In this document: positions 8,475 through 19,021 of the stretch, in pieces
Position numbering within the stretch: position 1 is the first letter of the stretch
How the letters are laid out: each line of letters opens with the position of its first letter
Source of the DNA: Citrobacter farmeri
GTDB lineage: Bacteria; Pseudomonadota; Gammaproteobacteria; Enterobacterales; Enterobacteriaceae
DNA: 64,000 nucleotides
Assembly: GCF_019048065.1 (NCBI RefSeq)
Contig: NZ_CP077291.1
Location: 2,170,001-2,234,000 of the forward strand
Direction: 5' to 3'
Made by a program: the position numbers and the translations under genes
The notes under the pieces: generated by a model
Told to the model about the DNA's origin: nothing
Databases searched by the model: none
What the model saw: only the letters and a program-made list of their open reading frames with translations

Positions 8475-9131
8475 ATGAAGAAATTATCTCGTGACGAAAT
8501 GGCCAGACGCGTGGCACAGGATATCCCGGAAGGGGCATACGTCAATCTGGGGATCGGCTTGCCGACCCGCATCGCCAACTACCTGCCACCGGAAAAAGAG
8601 ATTTTCCTGCACAGCGAAAATGGTCTGCTCGGGATGGGACCGAAACCCGCAGAAGGGGAAGAAGACCCCGAACTGATTAACGCCGGGAAAGAGTTTGTCA
8701 CGCTGCTACAGGGGGGGTGCTATTTCCACCACGGCGACTCTTTCGCCATGATGCGCGGCGGGCACCTGGATATCTGTGTGTTGGGGGCGTATCAGGTTTC
8801 CGCATCCGGGGATCTCGCCAACTGGAGTACCGGGGCGCCGGATGCGATCCCGGCCGTGGGGGGCGCGATGGATCTGGCGATCGGTGCGCGCCAGGTGTTT
8901 GTGATGATGGACCACCTGACCCGCGACGGTGAGTGCAAACTGGTTGAGCACTGCACCTATCCACTGACGGGCATGGGCTGTGTCAGCCGTATTTATACCG
9001 ATCTGGCGGTGATCGATATTACCGACACGGGCCCGGTAGTCCGGGAAATTTTCAACGGCCTCTCTTTTGAAGAATTGCAACGTTTGACGCCGGTAACGCT
9101 GAGCCGTGAACCGCTGGCGCAAAGCGCATAA
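8475..9131 (+). CDS. pcaJ: PcaJ, 3-oxoadipate CoA-transferase subunit B
   Basis: This 218-residue beta subunit pairs with PcaI. It carries the catalytic glutamate in the class I motif HSENGLLGMGP and the conserved PAEGEEDPELINAGKE stretch. Succinyl-CoA is the CoA donor. It has its own ribosome site (AAGGAG) and sits tightly between pcaI and pcaF. Confidence 0.93.
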   Translation: MKKLSRDEMARRVAQDIPEGAYVNLGIGLPTRIANYLPPEKEIFLHSENGLLGMGPKPAEGEEDPELINAGKEFVTLLQGGCYFHHGDSFAMMRGGHLDICVLGAYQVSASGDLANWSTGAPDAIPAVGGAMDLAIGARQVFVMMDHLTRDGECKLVEHCTYPLTGMGCVSRIYTDLAVIDITDTGPVVREIFNGLSFEELQRLTPVTLSREPLAQSA

Positions 9132-9137
9132 GGAACT

Positions 9138-10343
9138 ATGATGAATCAGGCATTTATCTGCGATGCAGTGCGGACACCTTTTGGGCGTTTCGGCGGAGCG
9201 CTGGCGAGCGTCAGGGCTGACGATCTGGCTGCTATTCCGCTTAAAGCGCTGCTTGAACGCCATCCAGGCCTCGATCCGGCGCTGATCGATGACGTGATTT
9301 ACGGCTGCGCAAATCAGGCGGGGGAAGATAACCGCAACGTCGCGCGGATGGCGCTGCTGCTGGCCGGGTTGCCGGAAAGCGTTCCGGGCAGTACGGTAAA
9401 CCGTTTGTGCGGTTCCAGTCTCGATGCTATTGGCATCGCCGCGAGAGCGATTAAAAGTGGCGAAACGCAGCTGATGATCGCGGGCGGAGTGGAGAGCATG
9501 TCGCGTGCGCCATTTGTGATGGGTAAAGCAGAAAACGCCTTCAGTCGTAACATGAAAATCGAAGACACCACGATTGGCTGGCGCTTTATCAACGCGCAAA
9601 TGAAAACACGCTATGGTGTCGATTCTATGCCGGAAACGGCGGAAAACGTGGCGCAGGAGTTTGGCATATCGCGCGCCGATCAGGATGCCTTTGCCCTGCG
9701 CAGCCAGTTACGCACTGCTGCCGCTCAGGAGCAGGGACTGTTTGCGCAAGAATTGATTCCTGTGACAGTGTCACAGAAAAAAGGCGATCCGCTGATCTTT
9801 CGCGAGGATGAGCATCCGCGAGCAACGTCGCTGGAGGCGCTCGCCAGGCTGAAAGGGGTGGTTCGCGCTGACGGTACGGTATCGGCGGGCAACGCGTCTG
9901 GCGTCAACGACGGTGCCTGTGCGTTGCTCATCGCCAGTGAACAAGCGATGGCGCAGCAGGGGTTACAACCGCTGGCGCGCATTGTTGGTGTGGCAACCGC
10001 TGGTGTCGCCCCGCGAATTATGGGCTTTGGCCCGGCACCGGCGGTCCGCAAGGTGCTGGCGCAAACAGGCTTAACGCTCAGCCAGATGGATGTTATCGAA
10101 CTTAACGAAGCGTTTGCCGCGCAGGCGCTGGCGGTGATGCGTGATCTGGGTCTGGCCGATGATGCTGCGCAGGTGAACCCTAACGGCGGCGCGATTGCGC
10201 TTGGCCACCCATTAGGGGCATCGGGCGGTCGTCTGGCGATGACCGCCGCATACCAGCTACAGCGCACCGGCGGTCGCTATGCGCTCTGTACGATGTGCAT
10301 AGGCGTTGGCCAGGGGATCGCATTAATCCTTGAACGTGTGTAA
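9138..10343 (+). CDS. pcaF: PcaF, beta-ketoadipyl-CoA thiolase
   Basis: This thiolase cleaves beta-ketoadipyl-CoA to succinyl-CoA and acetyl-CoA, the last step of the pathway. The product is 401 residues with the acyl-accepting cysteine in NRLCGSSLDAIG, the His motif NGGAIALGHPLGASG and the second cysteine in CIGVGQG. PaaJ of phenylacetate catabolism is closely related; the operon context decides for PcaF. Translation may start at either of two adjacent ATG codons (9138 or 9141). Confidence 0.92.
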   Translation: MMNQAFICDAVRTPFGRFGGALASVRADDLAAIPLKALLERHPGLDPALIDDVIYGCANQAGEDNRNVARMALLLAGLPESVPGSTVNRLCGSSLDAIGIAARAIKSGETQLMIAGGVESMSRAPFVMGKAENAFSRNMKIEDTTIGWRFINAQMKTRYGVDSMPETAENVAQEFGISRADQDAFALRSQLRTAAAQEQGLFAQELIPVTVSQKKGDPLIFREDEHPRATSLEALARLKGVVRADGTVSAGNASGVNDGACALLIASEQAMAQQGLQPLARIVGVATAGVAPRIMGFGPAPAVRKVLAQTGLTLSQMDVIELNEAFAAQALAVMRDLGLADDAAQVNPNGGAIALGHPLGASGGRLAMTAAYQLQRTGGRYALCTMCIGVGQGIALILERV

Positions 10344-10352
10344 GGAGCAGGA

Positions 10353-11717
10353 ATGACCTTGCTAACCCCGTTGATGCGCGGCACCGCGCTCACGGCACAA
10401 TTTTCAGACATACAGCTTCTTCAGGGGATGCTTGATTTCGAGGCCGCGCTGGCCCGCGCGCAGGCCGCCTGTGGCGTAATCCCGGCAACGGCCGTCGGGC
10501 CTATCGTCCAGGCCTGTCGCGCGGAGTTGTTTGACAGGCACGCGCTGGCGGAAGCGGCGCGGGCAGCCGGCAATCTGGCTATTCCGCTGATAAAACACGT
10601 AACCGCACGGGTAAAGAACGCGGATCCCGATGCGGCACGTTATGTTCACTGGGGCGCAACCAGTCAGGACGTGATTGATACGGGTTTCGTGCTGCAACTG
10701 CGTGCCGCGCTGAATCACACGCAACGCGCACTGGGTCAATTGACAGACACTTTTGCCCGCCAGGCATTGCGCTACCAGCACACCGTCATGCCCGGACGCA
10801 CCTGGATGCAGCAGGCGCTGCCGGTGACCTGGGGGGCAAAACTGGCGAGCACGCTTGATGCGCTGCTGCGCTGGCAGGAACGCCTGCAACAGCTGCTGCC
10901 GCGCGTCCAGGTTCTGCAGTTTGGCGGTGCGGCGGGAACGCTGGCGTCACTTGGGCAGGATGCTCTACCGGTGTCCGCGCGGCTTGCTCAGGAACTGGCG
11001 CTGACGCTACCGGATACCCCCTGGCATACTCAGCGCGATCGGTTACTGGAAGTCGGGGCATGGTACGCCGGCGTCGGCGGTACGCTCGGTAAGTTTGCTC
11101 AGGACTTCGCGCTGCTGATGCAAACCGAAGTGGCGGAGGTCAGCGAACCTGTCGCCGCCGGTCGGGGCGGATCGTCGGCGATGCCGCATAAGCGAAATCC
11201 GGTGAGTTGTGCTGCGATCCTGACCTCCACGCAGCGAACGCCAGGGCTGATGGCCACACTGTTTAGTTGTCAACTGCAGCAGCATGAACGCGCGCTCGGC
11301 GGCTGGCAGGCCGAGTGGGAGGTCCTGCCGGAGATCGTTATGCTGGTTGGACATGCACTGGAGGAAACGCAACTGCTCGCCATGAATATGCAGGTCTTCC
11401 CGCAAAAAATGCGTAACAACCTGGACATCACCCACGGCCTGATGATGGCGGAAGCGGTCACTCTGGCGCTGGCGGCATTTATCGGCAAACAGGACGCGCA
11501 TCATTTGATTGAAGGTCTGTGCCATCGCGCGATAGAAAACGATTGCTCCCTGCATGCGGTACTTGTCGATGACCCGCAGGTGATGGCGCATCTTAATGAA
11601 TCTCAGCTGGCGGCATTACTGGACCCCAACACGGCGACCGGCAGCGCGGCACAATTTGTTCAACGTGTGCTGGCACGTTATGAGGAACGACAACATGGAA
11701 CTGAATTACCAGATTGA
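10353..11717 (+). CDS. pcaB: PcaB, 3-carboxy-cis,cis-muconate cycloisomerase
   Basis: This fumarase/aspartase-superfamily enzyme converts beta-carboxy-cis,cis-muconate to gamma-carboxymuconolactone. The product is 454 residues with the superfamily signature GGSSAMPHKRNP and the earlier VHWGATSQDVIDT motif. It follows pcaF after 9 bp and its end overlaps the pcaD start by 23 bases, implying translational coupling. Confidence 0.93.
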   Translation: MTLLTPLMRGTALTAQFSDIQLLQGMLDFEAALARAQAACGVIPATAVGPIVQACRAELFDRHALAEAARAAGNLAIPLIKHVTARVKNADPDAARYVHWGATSQDVIDTGFVLQLRAALNHTQRALGQLTDTFARQALRYQHTVMPGRTWMQQALPVTWGAKLASTLDALLRWQERLQQLLPRVQVLQFGGAAGTLASLGQDALPVSARLAQELALTLPDTPWHTQRDRLLEVGAWYAGVGGTLGKFAQDFALLMQTEVAEVSEPVAAGRGGSSAMPHKRNPVSCAAILTSTQRTPGLMATLFSCQLQQHERALGGWQAEWEVLPEIVMLVGHALEETQLLAMNMQVFPQKMRNNLDITHGLMMAEAVTLALAAFIGKQDAHHLIEGLCHRAIENDCSLHAVLVDDPQVMAHLNESQLAALLDPNTATGSAAQFVQRVLARYEERQHGTELPD

Positions 11718-12459
11718 TGGCCCGGACGATGCGCCGGTGGTGGTGTTATCTAATTCCCTGGGCACCACGCTTGCCATGTGGACGCCACAACTTGCGGCGT
11801 TGAGCGCACAGTATCGGGTCTTGCGCTATGACACGCACGGACATGGGGCTACGCGTAAAACGGGGCCCACCGATCTCGCCCGGCTGGGGCAGGATGTGAT
11901 TGCGTTGCTTGACCACCTGGACATTCCGACAGCGCATTTTTGCGGGATCTCGATGGGAGGGCTCACCGGGCTCTGGCTTGCCTGCCATCAGCCTCAGCGA
12001 CTGCTGAGCCTGACGGTGATAAACAGCGCGGCACGCATCGGTGATGAGGCGGGCTGGCACGCTCGCGCGCAAAGCGTTCGTCAGAACGGACTGCACGATA
12101 TTGCCGTCAGCGCACCTGAACGCTGGTTCAGCCCGTCTTTTTGTCAGTCTGCACCGCAAACGGTCGCTGCACTGTCTCAGCAACTCGCGGACGCATCTGC
12201 AGAAGGATACGCTGCCTGCTGTGATGCGCTGGCAACGGCGGATTTGCGTGAACAGATTAGCTGCATTACGCGACCCGTACTGCTGATCGCAGGAGAGGAT
12301 GACCCGGTCACCACCGTGGCTGATGCCCGGTTTATGCATCAGCATATTGCTGGTTCTGTGCTGGCGGTGGTGAAGGCGTCCCACTTATCCACTATTGAAG
12401 CACCGGCCGCTGTGAACGCGGCGTTATTATCGTTTCTGGGAGATCACCATGCAGGATGA
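11695..12459 (+). CDS. pcaD: PcaD, 3-oxoadipate enol-lactonase
   Basis: This alpha/beta-hydrolase opens beta-ketoadipate enol-lactone to beta-ketoadipate. The product is 254 residues, with the nucleophile elbow CGISMGG, an oxyanion region near SNSLGTTLAMW and the terminal catalytic His in KASHLSTIEAP. The start at 11695 (MELNYQI) has AGGA 8 bases upstream and fits the family length; the frame is open further upstream inside pcaB. Its end overlaps pcaC by 11 bases. It is not fused to pcaC, unlike the PcaL proteins of actinobacteria. Confidence 0.92.
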   Translation: MELNYQIDGPDDAPVVVLSNSLGTTLAMWTPQLAALSAQYRVLRYDTHGHGATRKTGPTDLARLGQDVIALLDHLDIPTAHFCGISMGGLTGLWLACHQPQRLLSLTVINSAARIGDEAGWHARAQSVRQNGLHDIAVSAPERWFSPSFCQSAPQTVAALSQQLADASAEGYAACCDALATADLREQISCITRPVLLIAGEDDPVTTVADARFMHQHIAGSVLAVVKASHLSTIEAPAAVNAALLSFLGDHHAG

Positions 12460-12838
12460 AGAACGCTATCAGCAGGGAATGGCCGTGCGCAGGGCGGTGC
12501 TGGGCGATGCGCATGTTGACCGCACCGTGCAAAATCTGACGCCGCTGAACGAAGAATTTCAGGACTTTATTACCCGTTATGCCTGGGGGGATATCTGGAG
12601 CCGCCCCGGGCTGGATCGGCATACACGCAGTATGATAACCATTGCGATGCTGATTGCGCTGAATCGAGAGGCGGAGTTGAAAATGCATCTCAATGCCGCG
12701 TTCAACAACGGCGTGACGCGTGAGGAACTGAAAGAGCTGATTATGCATTCGGCGCTTTACTGCGGACTGCCCGCCGCCAATGCGACGCTGCATTTGGCGC
12801 AGCAGGTTTTTGACCAGCGCGACGCCGCCGGGAAGTGA
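12449..12838 (+). CDS. pcaC: PcaC, 4-carboxymuconolactone decarboxylase
   Basis: This 129-residue AhpD-like protein decarboxylates gamma-carboxymuconolactone to beta-ketoadipate enol-lactone. Family features include the RYAWGDIWSRPGLDRHTRSM block and the MHSALYCGLPAAN segment. It is the last gene of the operon, overlaps pcaD by 11 bases and is followed by a hairpin. Confidence 0.93.
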   Translation: MQDEERYQQGMAVRRAVLGDAHVDRTVQNLTPLNEEFQDFITRYAWGDIWSRPGLDRHTRSMITIAMLIALNREAELKMHLNAAFNNGVTREELKELIMHSALYCGLPAANATLHLAQQVFDQRDAAGK

Positions 12839-12848
12839 GTCCGGATTT

Positions 12849-12875
12849 CCCCGGCGACGGTGCGCGTCGTCGGGG
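12849..12875. terminator. Hairpin between convergent pcaC and dgcM
   Basis: An 11-bp inverted repeat with one mismatch (CCCCGGCGACG / CGTCGTCGGGG) lies between pcaC and the convergent dgcM. A short T run (GTTTT) follows on the plus side, supporting termination of the pca operon. Confidence 0.65.
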
Positions 12876-12885
12876 AGCATCGTTT

Positions 12886-14118
12886 TCAGGCTGCGAGCAC
12901 CCGGTTTCGCCCATCGTTTTTGGCCCGGTATAGCGCCGCATCTACCCGTTTAAACAACTCATCGATACTTTCATTTGGCTCGTGATGGGCCACCCCGATG
13001 CTTACGGTAAAGCGCGGCAGGCCGGGAAGGCCAATTTTCGCCACCGAGGCGCGAATGGATTCGGCTAACTGCAGCGCGGTTTCCAGCGGCGTGCGTGGTA
13101 ACAGCAGAACAAATTCCTCGCCGCCCCAGCGGAACACCAGGTCGCCTTTGCGAGCACTGGACTCCAGGTTTCGCGCCAGTTCGCAGAGAACCTCATCCCC
13201 TTTCAGGTGGCCATACAGATCGTTAATGCTTTTAAACCGGTCAGTATCAATGAGCAGCAGGCTGTAATCCTGGGGCAGGGACAGATGTTGCATCTGTCCC
13301 TGTTCAGTCAGTTGATAGAACTGACGACGGTTGAGCAGTCCGGTCAGCGCATCGTGCAGCGCGGCGCGCTCCAGTTCTTGTTCGAGGCGTTTTTGTTCAG
13401 TGATGTCGTGAATGATGCACAGCATTAGCCTGTCGCCGTAGATTTCAATCGGTCCGGCATAGGTCTGCACATGACGGGTGGTGCCATCGGCAATTTTATG
13501 GACAAAATTTAACGGCTTATGTCCGCCGGGAAGTCGCGCAATCTCATGCATAATCGGCAGAATCTGCCGCCCCAGCATATTGATTTCCCACGTATGCTTC
13601 TGGCACATCGCTTCCAGACTGTAACCGTAGAAATTAAGGGCCGCCAGGTTAGCATCGACAATCAGGCCATCTCTGGATGGGTCGATCAGCAGCATGGGGG
13701 CGGAGTTAGTGAGAAAGAATCGGGCGTAAAATCCCTGCTTCTTACGTTGATAGGTTGCCGAGCGACTGGCCTTTAACCCCTGCGCCGCCGGGGTATCAAG
13801 GCCTTCGAAAAGAATCACTTCCCCGGAATCCGGTAGATCTTTAATCGACAACCGGCAAGTGAGAGCAGCCTGATTATTTTCACGAAGCACCGTCAGAATC
13901 TCGACAATATCCCGGTGGTTGCGAAGATCCGTAATATAGTTTGGTAAGGCAGTCTGCGCGTGAGTGGAATACACCCCCTTACGCAATTGGCTGAAGGTGT
14001 ATCCCTGCATTACCTCTCTGGCGATGCGATTGGCAAAGAGTAATTCCTCGGTGTCTGGAGAGACGATCCAGACCGGGAGTGTTAATAAATCCAGTGCATT
14101 CAGGTTATGTGCAATCAT
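12886..14118 (-). CDS. dgcM: DgcM (YdaM), diguanylate cyclase
   Basis: This cyclase makes c-di-GMP and, in E. coli, works with MlrA and PdeR to switch on csgD and curli. The product is 410 residues, the E. coli length. An N-terminal sensory part and a PAS/PAC domain (about residues 130-245) precede the GGDEF domain, whose active site reads GGEEF at residues 332-336. The second half is nearly identical to E. coli DgcM, while the first 120 residues are more divergent. Confidence 0.95.
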   Translation of the reverse strand: MIAHNLNALDLLTLPVWIVSPDTEELLFANRIAREVMQGYTFSQLRKGVYSTHAQTALPNYITDLRNHRDIVEILTVLRENNQAALTCRLSIKDLPDSGEVILFEGLDTPAAQGLKASRSATYQRKKQGFYARFFLTNSAPMLLIDPSRDGLIVDANLAALNFYGYSLEAMCQKHTWEINMLGRQILPIMHEIARLPGGHKPLNFVHKIADGTTRHVQTYAGPIEIYGDRLMLCIIHDITEQKRLEQELERAALHDALTGLLNRRQFYQLTEQGQMQHLSLPQDYSLLLIDTDRFKSINDLYGHLKGDEVLCELARNLESSARKGDLVFRWGGEEFVLLLPRTPLETALQLAESIRASVAKIGLPGLPRFTVSIGVAHHEPNESIDELFKRVDAALYRAKNDGRNRVLAA

Positions 14119-14170
14119 CAGTAATCCTGTTATTTTTATTAATTATTTTGCGCCCAGGCGAGAATGGTTT

Positions 14171-16297
14171 TTATAGTGTAATAGAGCGTTGTTGCGGTAA
14201 ACAGGAAACAACGTTTAGCTGCTTAATGAGACTATCCCTTTGTAATAGCGCCGGTATTTTCTGCGCGGGTAAGGGTTGAGCATATAAAAAGCCCTGCAGT
14301 ACGGCACAGCCCATTTGCGTCAGGAGTCGCTCTTGTTCTGGCGTTTCGATCCCCTCCGCGACGACGCGCAAATTCATAGAATGGGCGATATCAATAATCG
14401 TCGAGACAATTTTGCTGTTCTTGTTGTTCTCATTGATATCTTTAATAAAGATACGATCAATTTTCAATTCCCGCGCCGGGAGTGATTTCAACATTAGCAT
14501 ATTTGAATATCCGGTACCGAAGTCATCAATTGAAACCGTGATCCCGGCTGCTGAAAAGATATTAAGGATCTCAATGCCGCGTCCAGGATTCTTCAGCGCG
14601 ACACTTTCCGTTATTTCCAGCGTTAACCGGGACGGTGGGATCTGGTAGCGGGCAAGCGCGCCACAGACGATATCGACAATGTCATGCTGCTCAAACTGCG
14701 TCGCAGAGAGGTTGACCGCGAGCGACCAGTCGGGATGCCCTTGCTGGGTCCATTGAGAAAGCTGTGAACACGCCTGCTGAATCACCCATTTCCCGACCGA
14801 AAGCATGAGGCCGGTATCTTCAAGCGTGGGGAGAAATGCGCCCGGTAGCAGTAACCCTTGCTCAGGATGCCGCCAGCGCAGCAGCGCCTCAAATCCGGTA
14901 AGCGTGTGGTTGCCGGCGGTGTATTTGGGCTGATACCAAAGCTCAAATTCATTACGCGCCAGCGCCTGCGACAGATCCTGTAAAAAGGCTGGCGCGGTGG
15001 TGACAATGGCCTCCATTTCCGGTTGGTAGATGGCCCAGCCATCGCGACCCTGCTGTTTCACATGATACATGGCGACGTCCGCTTTCACGCGTAACTCATG
15101 GGTGGTTGTGCCATGTTCGGGATAGACGCTCAGTCCGGCGCTGAGTGAAACATGAATGCTATGGCCTGAGAGGGAGAAAGGCATTCGCAGGGCGGTGGTA
15201 ATACGGTCCATCCGCGTGGATATAGATTCGGTATCGTTCTCGGGCATCAACAAAATAAATTCGTCGCCACCTAAACGGGCAAGCGTCATGGTGTCATCAA
15301 GACAGGCAAGGATGCGCTGGCTACTGGCGACCAGCAGCTGGTCGCCAATATGATGACCCCAGGTGTCATTGACGACTTTAAAGCGATCAAGATCGATAAA
15401 AGCAAGGACAAACCGATGCTGGTGGAGGGCCGTGTCTTCCATAAAAGCCAATAAACAGGTGTCGATTTGTGCGCGGTTCGGCAACCCTGTCAGGGCATCA
15501 AAATGACTTTGTTGCGTCAGCTTCTTATTGAGATGGGAGAGATTTTCCGCCAGTTGCGACGCCCGCACCTGTGAGTCAAGCATGGAGATCACCAGCATCA
15601 TACCCAGCGTCACCAGCGTGATGCCCGTGACGCAGATGGCGAGTTCACCCTGGCTGAGCCCCGTGTGAAGTGCGTGGCTGTGATGGTTAAATGTGGCCGC
15701 GCTCATGCCGGTGTAATGCATGGCGGAGATAGCCAGGGCGACAATCAATGCCGCTGCCAGCCGGCTAAGCAACGTCTGGCGCGTATTCTGGTGCGGTGAA
15801 AAAGCCAGTCGCAGGCCGAAACCGGAAGCCACGACGGCAATGAGCACGGACAGCGCAACCAGCCCAGGATTCCAGACGATAACACCATGTCCGATGACGG
15901 CTGCCATCCCAACATAATGCATGGCGACCATTCCCATGCTCAGAACAAGAGTCGCGGCGATCAGCCTGACGCGTGAGAACGGGGGACCAGAAATTGCAAT
16001 GTGCATCGCAAGCGATGCCGCGAGCAGGGCGATGGTAAAGGAGAGGAAGGTCAACGGCAGGTGATAGTTAAGGGGCATGCTCATTTTCATCGCCAGCATT
16101 CCGATGAAATGCATCGACCAGATCCCCATTCCGAGCGTAATACCGCCCGACAAGCGCCAGAATGTTGATTCCCGACGCACAGAAATAGCCACTTTACCCG
16201 CGCTATCGAGGGAGACAAATGCAGCGATGAAGGCAACAAGAAACGAGATGCCGATTAATACCGGATCCCATGATACGTGCAACATCAGGCTTTCCAT
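14171..16297 (-). CDS. MHYT-GGDEF-EAL membrane protein, c-di-GMP turnover
   Basis: This 708-residue protein has an N-terminal seven-helix MHYT sensor with motifs at residues 62 (MHFIGM), 126 (MHYVGM) and 193 (MHYTGM), thought to bind metal and sense a diatomic gas. It is followed by a GGDEF domain (GGDEF 343-347) and an EAL domain (EAL 470-472, DDFGTGYS 591-598). Both catalytic motifs look intact, so it could make or break c-di-GMP. It lies 52 bp upstream of dgcM on the same strand. This gene is not part of the K-12 dgcM-zntB junction. ATG at 16285 is an alternative start with GGAAAG upstream. Confidence 0.88.
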   Translation of the reverse strand: MESLMLHVSWDPVLIGISFLVAFIAAFVSLDSAGKVAISVRRESTFWRLSGGITLGMGIWSMHFIGMLAMKMSMPLNYHLPLTFLSFTIALLAASLAMHIAISGPPFSRVRLIAATLVLSMGMVAMHYVGMAAVIGHGVIVWNPGLVALSVLIAVVASGFGLRLAFSPHQNTRQTLLSRLAAALIVALAISAMHYTGMSAATFNHHSHALHTGLSQGELAICVTGITLVTLGMMLVISMLDSQVRASQLAENLSHLNKKLTQQSHFDALTGLPNRAQIDTCLLAFMEDTALHQHRFVLAFIDLDRFKVVNDTWGHHIGDQLLVASSQRILACLDDTMTLARLGGDEFILLMPENDTESISTRMDRITTALRMPFSLSGHSIHVSLSAGLSVYPEHGTTTHELRVKADVAMYHVKQQGRDGWAIYQPEMEAIVTTAPAFLQDLSQALARNEFELWYQPKYTAGNHTLTGFEALLRWRHPEQGLLLPGAFLPTLEDTGLMLSVGKWVIQQACSQLSQWTQQGHPDWSLAVNLSATQFEQHDIVDIVCGALARYQIPPSRLTLEITESVALKNPGRGIEILNIFSAAGITVSIDDFGTGYSNMLMLKSLPARELKIDRIFIKDINENNKNSKIVSTIIDIAHSMNLRVVAEGIETPEQERLLTQMGCAVLQGFLYAQPLPAQKIPALLQRDSLIKQLNVVSCLPQQRSITL

Positions 16298-16720
16298 CGA
16301 GAGTCTGTCGTGCAGTTAAATTTAGCAGGGATTCATCCATTCGCATGAGAAAAGAGAGGACAAAGATCGAATTTTTTACCTTCCTCATTAGCGTCCAAAG
16401 GCGATAAACGGCAGGAGTACGAATGTACTTATCAAAACATTATGATATCTAATCATTTAAGTCAGATTTAACGCCCATTACTTAGAATGTCGTAGCGCTT
16501 AATTGTTAAGTAGTGGAATAGCTTAGGGCCGGAGGAAAAAACGCGCTCATGTCATGATTAACAGTAAGCATAAGGCAAACTTAATCGATATTATCCTTCT
16601 TTAAGGTAAATTTAATGAATCTCAGCGTGAAGATTGAACGGAGAGCCGAACGAGAAGAATATATGCTTTTCTGATGCTATATAAATATGACCTGCCATAT
16701 TACTCTCTAACAGGTTTAAA
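16298..16720. other. Divergent intergenic region, MHYT gene / chemoreceptor-like gene
   Basis: About 420 bp of AT-rich DNA between two divergent signalling genes. It must hold both promoters. No convincing sigma-28 promoter, operator or small RNA was recognised. Confidence 0.5.
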
Positions 16721-17854
16721 ATGTTAAAACACATTAGCGTCAGAACATTTATTATCGTATTTCTGCTATTAACTTTTTGTCTGATTAATACCGTGCAAAT
16801 AATGTACTCGGTGAAGTTGCCGGTATTCATTGCAATGAATATCATTTTTCTGTTGGCGTTATTGTCATTATGGTGCTACATGACAATATATCTTGTCACG
16901 CCCATCAATACAGTGAAAAGAAGTATTGAAGCGGTGACCGCCGGAAATCTTGCCATTCATATTCCTGAATTTGGTAATAACTGTGCCGGGAGACTCATTC
17001 CGGGCATCAACAGTTTATCCGGCAGTATCGCGACGCTGGTGCGAGAGATCCGGCTATCTTCGAAAACAGCGCTGTCGCTGTCAGAACAGTTGGCCGCTCG
17101 TAGCGCTGAATTATCAGTAAAAACAGAACAGCAGTCAGCCTCATTAATCCAGACCGCCGCCAGTATGGAACAGATGGCAGCCAGCACCCGCAACAATGCC
17201 GACCACACACGACTTGCTAACCAACAGGCCGACAGTGCGATGCAATGCGCGTACAAGGGCAGTGAATTAATGGTGCAGGTTGCCAGTAATATGCATTCGA
17301 TTACGGCGTGTGCACAGCAAATGACCGAAATAATCACTCTGATTGATGATATTGCGTTCCAGACCAATATTCTGGCTCTGAACGCCGCGGTAGAAGCTGC
17401 GCGCGCAGGTGAGCACGGAAAAGGATTTTCCGTTGTGGCAACGGAGGTTCGAAATCTGGCACACAGAAGCGCAGAGGCGGCAAAAAATATCCGGGGGCTC
17501 ATCGACGTCACGCATCAAAATGTGCAGCAAGGCGCAATGGTTGTGGGGGAAACAGAAAAAAACATGCAGGAAATTGTTCAGGGAGCAGGACAATTAAGCC
17601 AGCTGATGAGTGAAATATCGATCACCACGGCTGAACAGGAAAAAGGGATCGATCAGATAACCCAGGCGATGAGTGAACTGGAAAAAGTGACTCAAAGTAA
17701 CGCGCTGATGGTGGATGAATTATCCGGATCGTCGGATGTTCTGAAATCACAGGTTGTCGACCTCCAGTCTAAAACACATCAATTCCGTTTAAGTGAGCCG
17801 ACAGAAGAGATTTCCCCCCCTGTGCATAAGCACTTTGTTCGGGGGTATTCATGA
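16721..17854 (+). CDS. Methyl-accepting chemotaxis-like protein lacking a periplasmic sensor domain
   Basis: This 377-residue protein has two membrane helices (about 9-29 and 34-59) separated by only a handful of residues, a HAMP domain (about 58-110) and a long coiled-coil signalling domain with the conserved hairpin tip ([22 protein letters not shown], residues 209-230). Classical receptors have about 150 periplasmic residues between the helices; here there is none. The C-terminus (HKHFVRGYS) lacks an NWETF pentapeptide. It may sense through the membrane, through a partner, or act as an accessory transducer. It precedes zntB by 88 bp on the same strand. Confidence 0.85.
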   Translation: MLKHISVRTFIIVFLLLTFCLINTVQIMYSVKLPVFIAMNIIFLLALLSLWCYMTIYLVTPINTVKRSIEAVTAGNLAIHIPEFGNNCAGRLIPGINSLSGSIATLVREIRLSSKTALSLSEQLAARSAELSVKTEQQSASLIQTAASMEQMAASTRNNADHTRLANQQADSAMQCAYKGSELMVQVASNMHSITACAQQMTEIITLIDDIAFQTNILALNAAVEAARAGEHGKGFSVVATEVRNLAHRSAEAAKNIRGLIDVTHQNVQQGAMVVGETEKNMQEIVQGAGQLSQLMSEISITTAEQEKGIDQITQAMSELEKVTQSNALMVDELSGSSDVLKSQVVDLQSKTHQFRLSEPTEEISPPVHKHFVRGYS

Positions 17855-17909
17855 ACCCCGGCACCACATTGGGAGAATGAGTAGTTGCTTAACATACGTC
17901 GACGGCTAG

Positions 17910-18926
<1,017 letters not shown>

Positions 18927-18972
18927 AAACGGGTGTTTTAAGAGATTTCCTTGCCTAAAAACGGCTTTAAGA

Positions 18973-18986
18973 TTGAGCGAAGTCAA
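18973..18986 (+). promoter_or_regulatory. FNR box of the fnrS promoter
   Basis: TTGAGCGAAGTCAA matches TTGAT-N4-ATCAA at 8 of 10 positions and is centred about 42 bp before the FnrS 5' end, the class II activator position. FnrS is known to be FNR-activated. Confidence 0.8.
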
Positions 18987-19021
18987 TAAACAGGACGCCT
19001 GTTAGGGGCAATATCACTCTT

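Noticed and set aside
16500..16660. Possible sigma-28 promoter before the minimal chemoreceptor (GCCGGAGG, GCCGAACG)
   Set aside because: No TAAA-type element at the required 15-base spacing upstream of either candidate.
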